DNA of 64,000 nucleotides, taken from NCBI GenBank assembly GCA_028386065.3, contig JAKUCV010005716.1, positions 65,708 through 129,707 on the forward strand, in the 5' to 3' direction. Position 1 is the stretch's first letter. Every line of letters starts with the position of its first letter. This stretch comes from Turnera subulata. Taxonomy: Eukaryota; Streptophyta; Magnoliopsida; Malpighiales; Passifloraceae. The translations under genes were made by a program, and so were the position numbers. Under the pieces are notes generated by a model. The model saw nothing but the letters and a program-made list of their open reading frames with translations. It was not told the origin of the DNA and did not search any database. Positions 63,533 through 64,000 of this stretch are shown piece after piece.

Positions 63533-64000
63533 TGATATGTGTGCATATCATATAATATTTTGGAGTATAAAATACACCTTTGGCCAAGCATTTAGTGAAG
63601 ATCATGCATGTTATTTATTGTTTTAGCTTATTTTCCACTAGTTTGGCTCCCACTTATTAATTTATGCTTTCAGGTATCTTTTGTTGCAAAATGGCTTGAT
63701 TTTCGAAGAATTGAAGTGCTCTGAAGAAATCTAGAGAGTTTGGAGCTAATTCGTGAAGATTTGTTGACGATGAGTTTTCAACGGTGTCACACTATTGAAA
63801 CCCGCAGACCAGAACCTGGAGCCTTATAATCCATGCGACAGAAGGATTACTTGTTGGCCAATTAATAGAGTGGCACCGACTTTGCTGCTACTTCGAAGGA
63901 AATAAAAGGGATTTTTGTTGCGCCTAAAGGAGGGAGAATTCCTAGGATATTAGTAACGACTTTTTAGTTGTCTTGGCTAGAATCTACGAATTTATGTCTA
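63533..64000 (+). repeat. 3' LTR of element D, cut by window end
   Basis: TGATATGTGTGC start; aligns with 36968-37434 and runs off the window. Confidence 0.9.

Overview
This window is nuclear DNA of a flowering plant, probably a eudicot: nested LTR retrotransposons, an L1-type LINE, a hAT element, foldback elements and a 5S-carrying TRIM, with one broken host gene fragment (mTERF-like). No gene looks intact. Every long coding trace is retroelement-derived and carries stops or frameshifts. Family names A to D are mine.

Layout. 1-8950: Ty3/gypsy chromovirus A2 (Tekay/Del-like, minus strand), with its LTR cut by the window edge and its RT split by a 2.8 kb solo LTR (5704-8480, perfect TSD cgcat). 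8951-9764: an inverted protease scrap, then a Cassandra-like LTR containing a 5S rRNA-derived promoter. 9765-26003: Athila-like element C (minus), interrupted by Tat/Ogre-like element B2 (15401-23734, minus). 26004-26395: mTERF pseudogene fragment. 26400-28907: a small retroposed sequence with a 15-bp TSD, split by a C-type solo LTR (perfect TSD agccc). 28908-31230: a degenerate tandem repeat and an unclassified LTR-like repeat. 31231-36290: LINE ORF2 (minus), interrupted by a Ty1/copia SIRE-like solo LTR (TSD taaag) and a 1.0 kb hAT element (TSD cttgattc). 36421-36924: foldback element. 36968-64000: Athila-like element D (plus), whose 5' LTR holds element B (38462-59014, plus, perfect TSD cttcc). 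B in turn holds the complete chromovirus A (44260-55371, minus).

How the parts relate. A and A2 keep recognisable gag, PR, RT, RNase H and INT with chromodomain. B, B2, C and D keep gag and PR but no RT, RNase H or INT core, so they would have depended on helper proteins. B and B2 share an antisense gene with its own TATA box and a spliceable intron. C and D each join PR to the far C-terminus of integrase.

The most unusual signal is structural. The 3' untranslated region of B holds about ten hairpins with a nearly invariant 9-nt loop (TGAGATGAT) and stems that differ from copy to copy yet still pair. A second hairpin class with constant flanks lies next to it. Six retroelement families here each carry their own dispersed short palindrome. 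Family assignments rest on reading motifs by eye; no database search or alignment was run.
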